A stretch of 5,836 nucleotides of DNA, taken from contig DFOV01000089.1 in the NCBI GenBank assembly GCA_002376965.1, positions 1,485 to 7,320 on the forward strand, written 5' to 3'. Shown one piece after another: positions 5,076-5,836 of this stretch. The notes under the pieces are model-generated. The model ran no database searches, was not told where the DNA came from, and saw only the letters and a program-made list of their open reading frames with translations. The translations under genes were made by a program, and so were the position numbers. Positions within the stretch are counted from its first letter, which is position 1. Each line of letters starts with the position of its first letter. The stretch is from Gammaproteobacteria bacterium UBA3532 (lineage in GTDB: Bacteria; Pseudomonadota; Gammaproteobacteria; Enterobacterales; UBA3532).

Positions 5076-5836
5076 ATGGTTGAAGCCGAATCCAACAGCA
5101 TGACCGAAAATGAAGAACTAAACCAGTCTCTCGATCAGGTTTTTGATCTGTGGGATGCCCACCTGGAAGGAGAGACCGTCGATTGGTCCTTTTTGGCGGA
5201 GCAGGAAGAGGATCACCTTAGTCATCTGATTGAAGCTGTGCCTTCACCTATTCGAACAGTGATCTGGCATGTGATTCCTGAAGACAAATACTGGTCGGTA
5301 TTGTGGGGGCTGCAGGCAGATACCCTAAAACGCTTCGTCGAATCCTTTACGCCAGACATGATGGAGGCGCTGCGCAAAACCGCTACACCTGATTATGTTC
5401 GTGCTTTGGCAGAAAGCCTGCCTCCCGTCTTGGTCGAAGCAATCCTAAACGACCAGGAAGACGAAATTGCTGACGACATTATTGAGGCGTTGAGTTATGA
5501 CGAAGGGCAGGTTGGCCGTTATACCAATAAGAATATTTTGCGAGTTCGCACAACCATGTCGGTTGCTCGACTAAAAAGGCGCTTGCATGAAATTGGCGCG
5601 GATGGCCCCAAAGCAATCTATGTTTTGACCCAGAATCGAGAGCTTTGTGGTTATATCACGCCGCGAGAGGCGCTGCTCAGCAGTGATGACAGGCCTTTAT
5701 CTGAACTGTATGAGCCGATTGAGGGGTTGGATCATCAGAGCCTGATCAAAGATGTGTGCGCCGAAGTTGAGCCAGGAGAGGACCTGTGCTGGTATCCAGT
5801 TTTAAAAGATGGTCGCGTAGTCGGTACACTTTCGTT
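5076..5836 (+). CDS. mgtE: MgtE-like magnesium transporter, N-terminal part (cut by window edge)
   Basis: An open frame runs from ATG 5076 to the window end, giving 253 residues without a stop. Residues 15-140 are helical and very acidic, laid out like the MgtE N domain, a superhelix of short helical repeats that binds Mg2+ and closes the channel at high Mg2+. Then LSYDEGQVGRYTNKNILRV (139-157) corresponds to the junction where MgtE proteins usually have a Y-x-x-x-x-A-G-x-L-M-T motif leading into the CBS pair. Residues 158-253 read like a CBS domain (IYVLTQNRELCGYITPREAL) and the start of a second. The membrane domain that would prove transport lies beyond the window. AGAGGA (5058-5063) is 12 nt upstream. 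An in-frame ATG at 5100 is a less likely start because no good site precedes it. The gene is divergent from the rimK operon. If the membrane part is absent, it would be a soluble MgtE-N/CBS regulator. Confidence 0.75.
   Translation, partial: MVEAESNSMTENEELNQSLDQVFDLWDAHLEGETVDWSFLAEQEEDHLSHLIEAVPSPIRTVIWHVIPEDKYWSVLWGLQADTLKRFVESFTPDMMEALRKTATPDYVRALAESLPPVLVEAILNDQEDEIADDIIEALSYDEGQVGRYTNKNILRVRTTMSVARLKRRLHEIGADGPKAIYVLTQNRELCGYITPREALLSSDDRPLSELYEPIEGLDHQSLIKDVCAEVEPGEDLCWYPVLKDGRVVGTLS

Overview
The window looks like chromosomal DNA from a gammaproteobacterium, most likely a marine or aquatic one. The basis is family-level resemblance (RimK close to the E. coli length with matching metal ligands, and a four-gene rimK cluster of a type I associate with gammaproteobacteria) plus moderate base composition. 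No 16S or other marker is present, so this is inference. There are no transposase, phage or CRISPR signals.

Layout. Positions 59-943 (+) hold an unrecognised protein with two membrane helices and a C-terminal CX2C...CX2C zinc-ribbon-like module, read from a TTG start. Facing it on the minus strand is a type II toxin-antitoxin pair, vapB (1657-1463) and vapC (1466-1059), which overlap by 4 nt (GTGA) and have a promoter/operator region at 1668-1716. Positions 1760-4634 (-) are one tightly packed operon in the order rimK (ATP-grasp glutamate ligase), an M14/aspartoacylase-type metallo-hydrolase, a short MscS-like channel, and a RimB-like retropepsin-type peptidase. The genes are 1 nt apart or overlap by 4 and 8 nt. 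Positions 4635-5075 form a divergent intergenic region with a small perfect palindrome (4743-4762), a conspicuous imperfect inverted-repeat element of about 150 bp (4807-4957) and a TATAAT box. From 5076 (+) begins an MgtE-like magnesium transporter, cut by the window edge after 253 codons.

How the genes fit together. RimK adds glutamates to a protein tail, classically the C-terminus of ribosomal protein S6. The neighbouring M14-like hydrolase and retropepsin-like protein are plausible trimming or regulatory partners, and the channel sits translationally coupled between them. The most striking point is that the M14-like gene carries one in-frame amber codon (3334-3332, codon 132) in an otherwise intact 344-codon frame. 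The stop separates the first two zinc ligands from the third and from the catalytic glutamate, so the gene is a very fresh pseudogene, a read-through gene or a sequencing error. The frame on both sides is clean and the overlaps with rimK and the channel gene are preserved.

The best candidates for something undescribed are the full rimK operon as a protein-tail modification and membrane-channel module, the amber-interrupted hydrolase, and the inverted-repeat element between the divergent rimK and mgtE promoters. The rest is ordinary.
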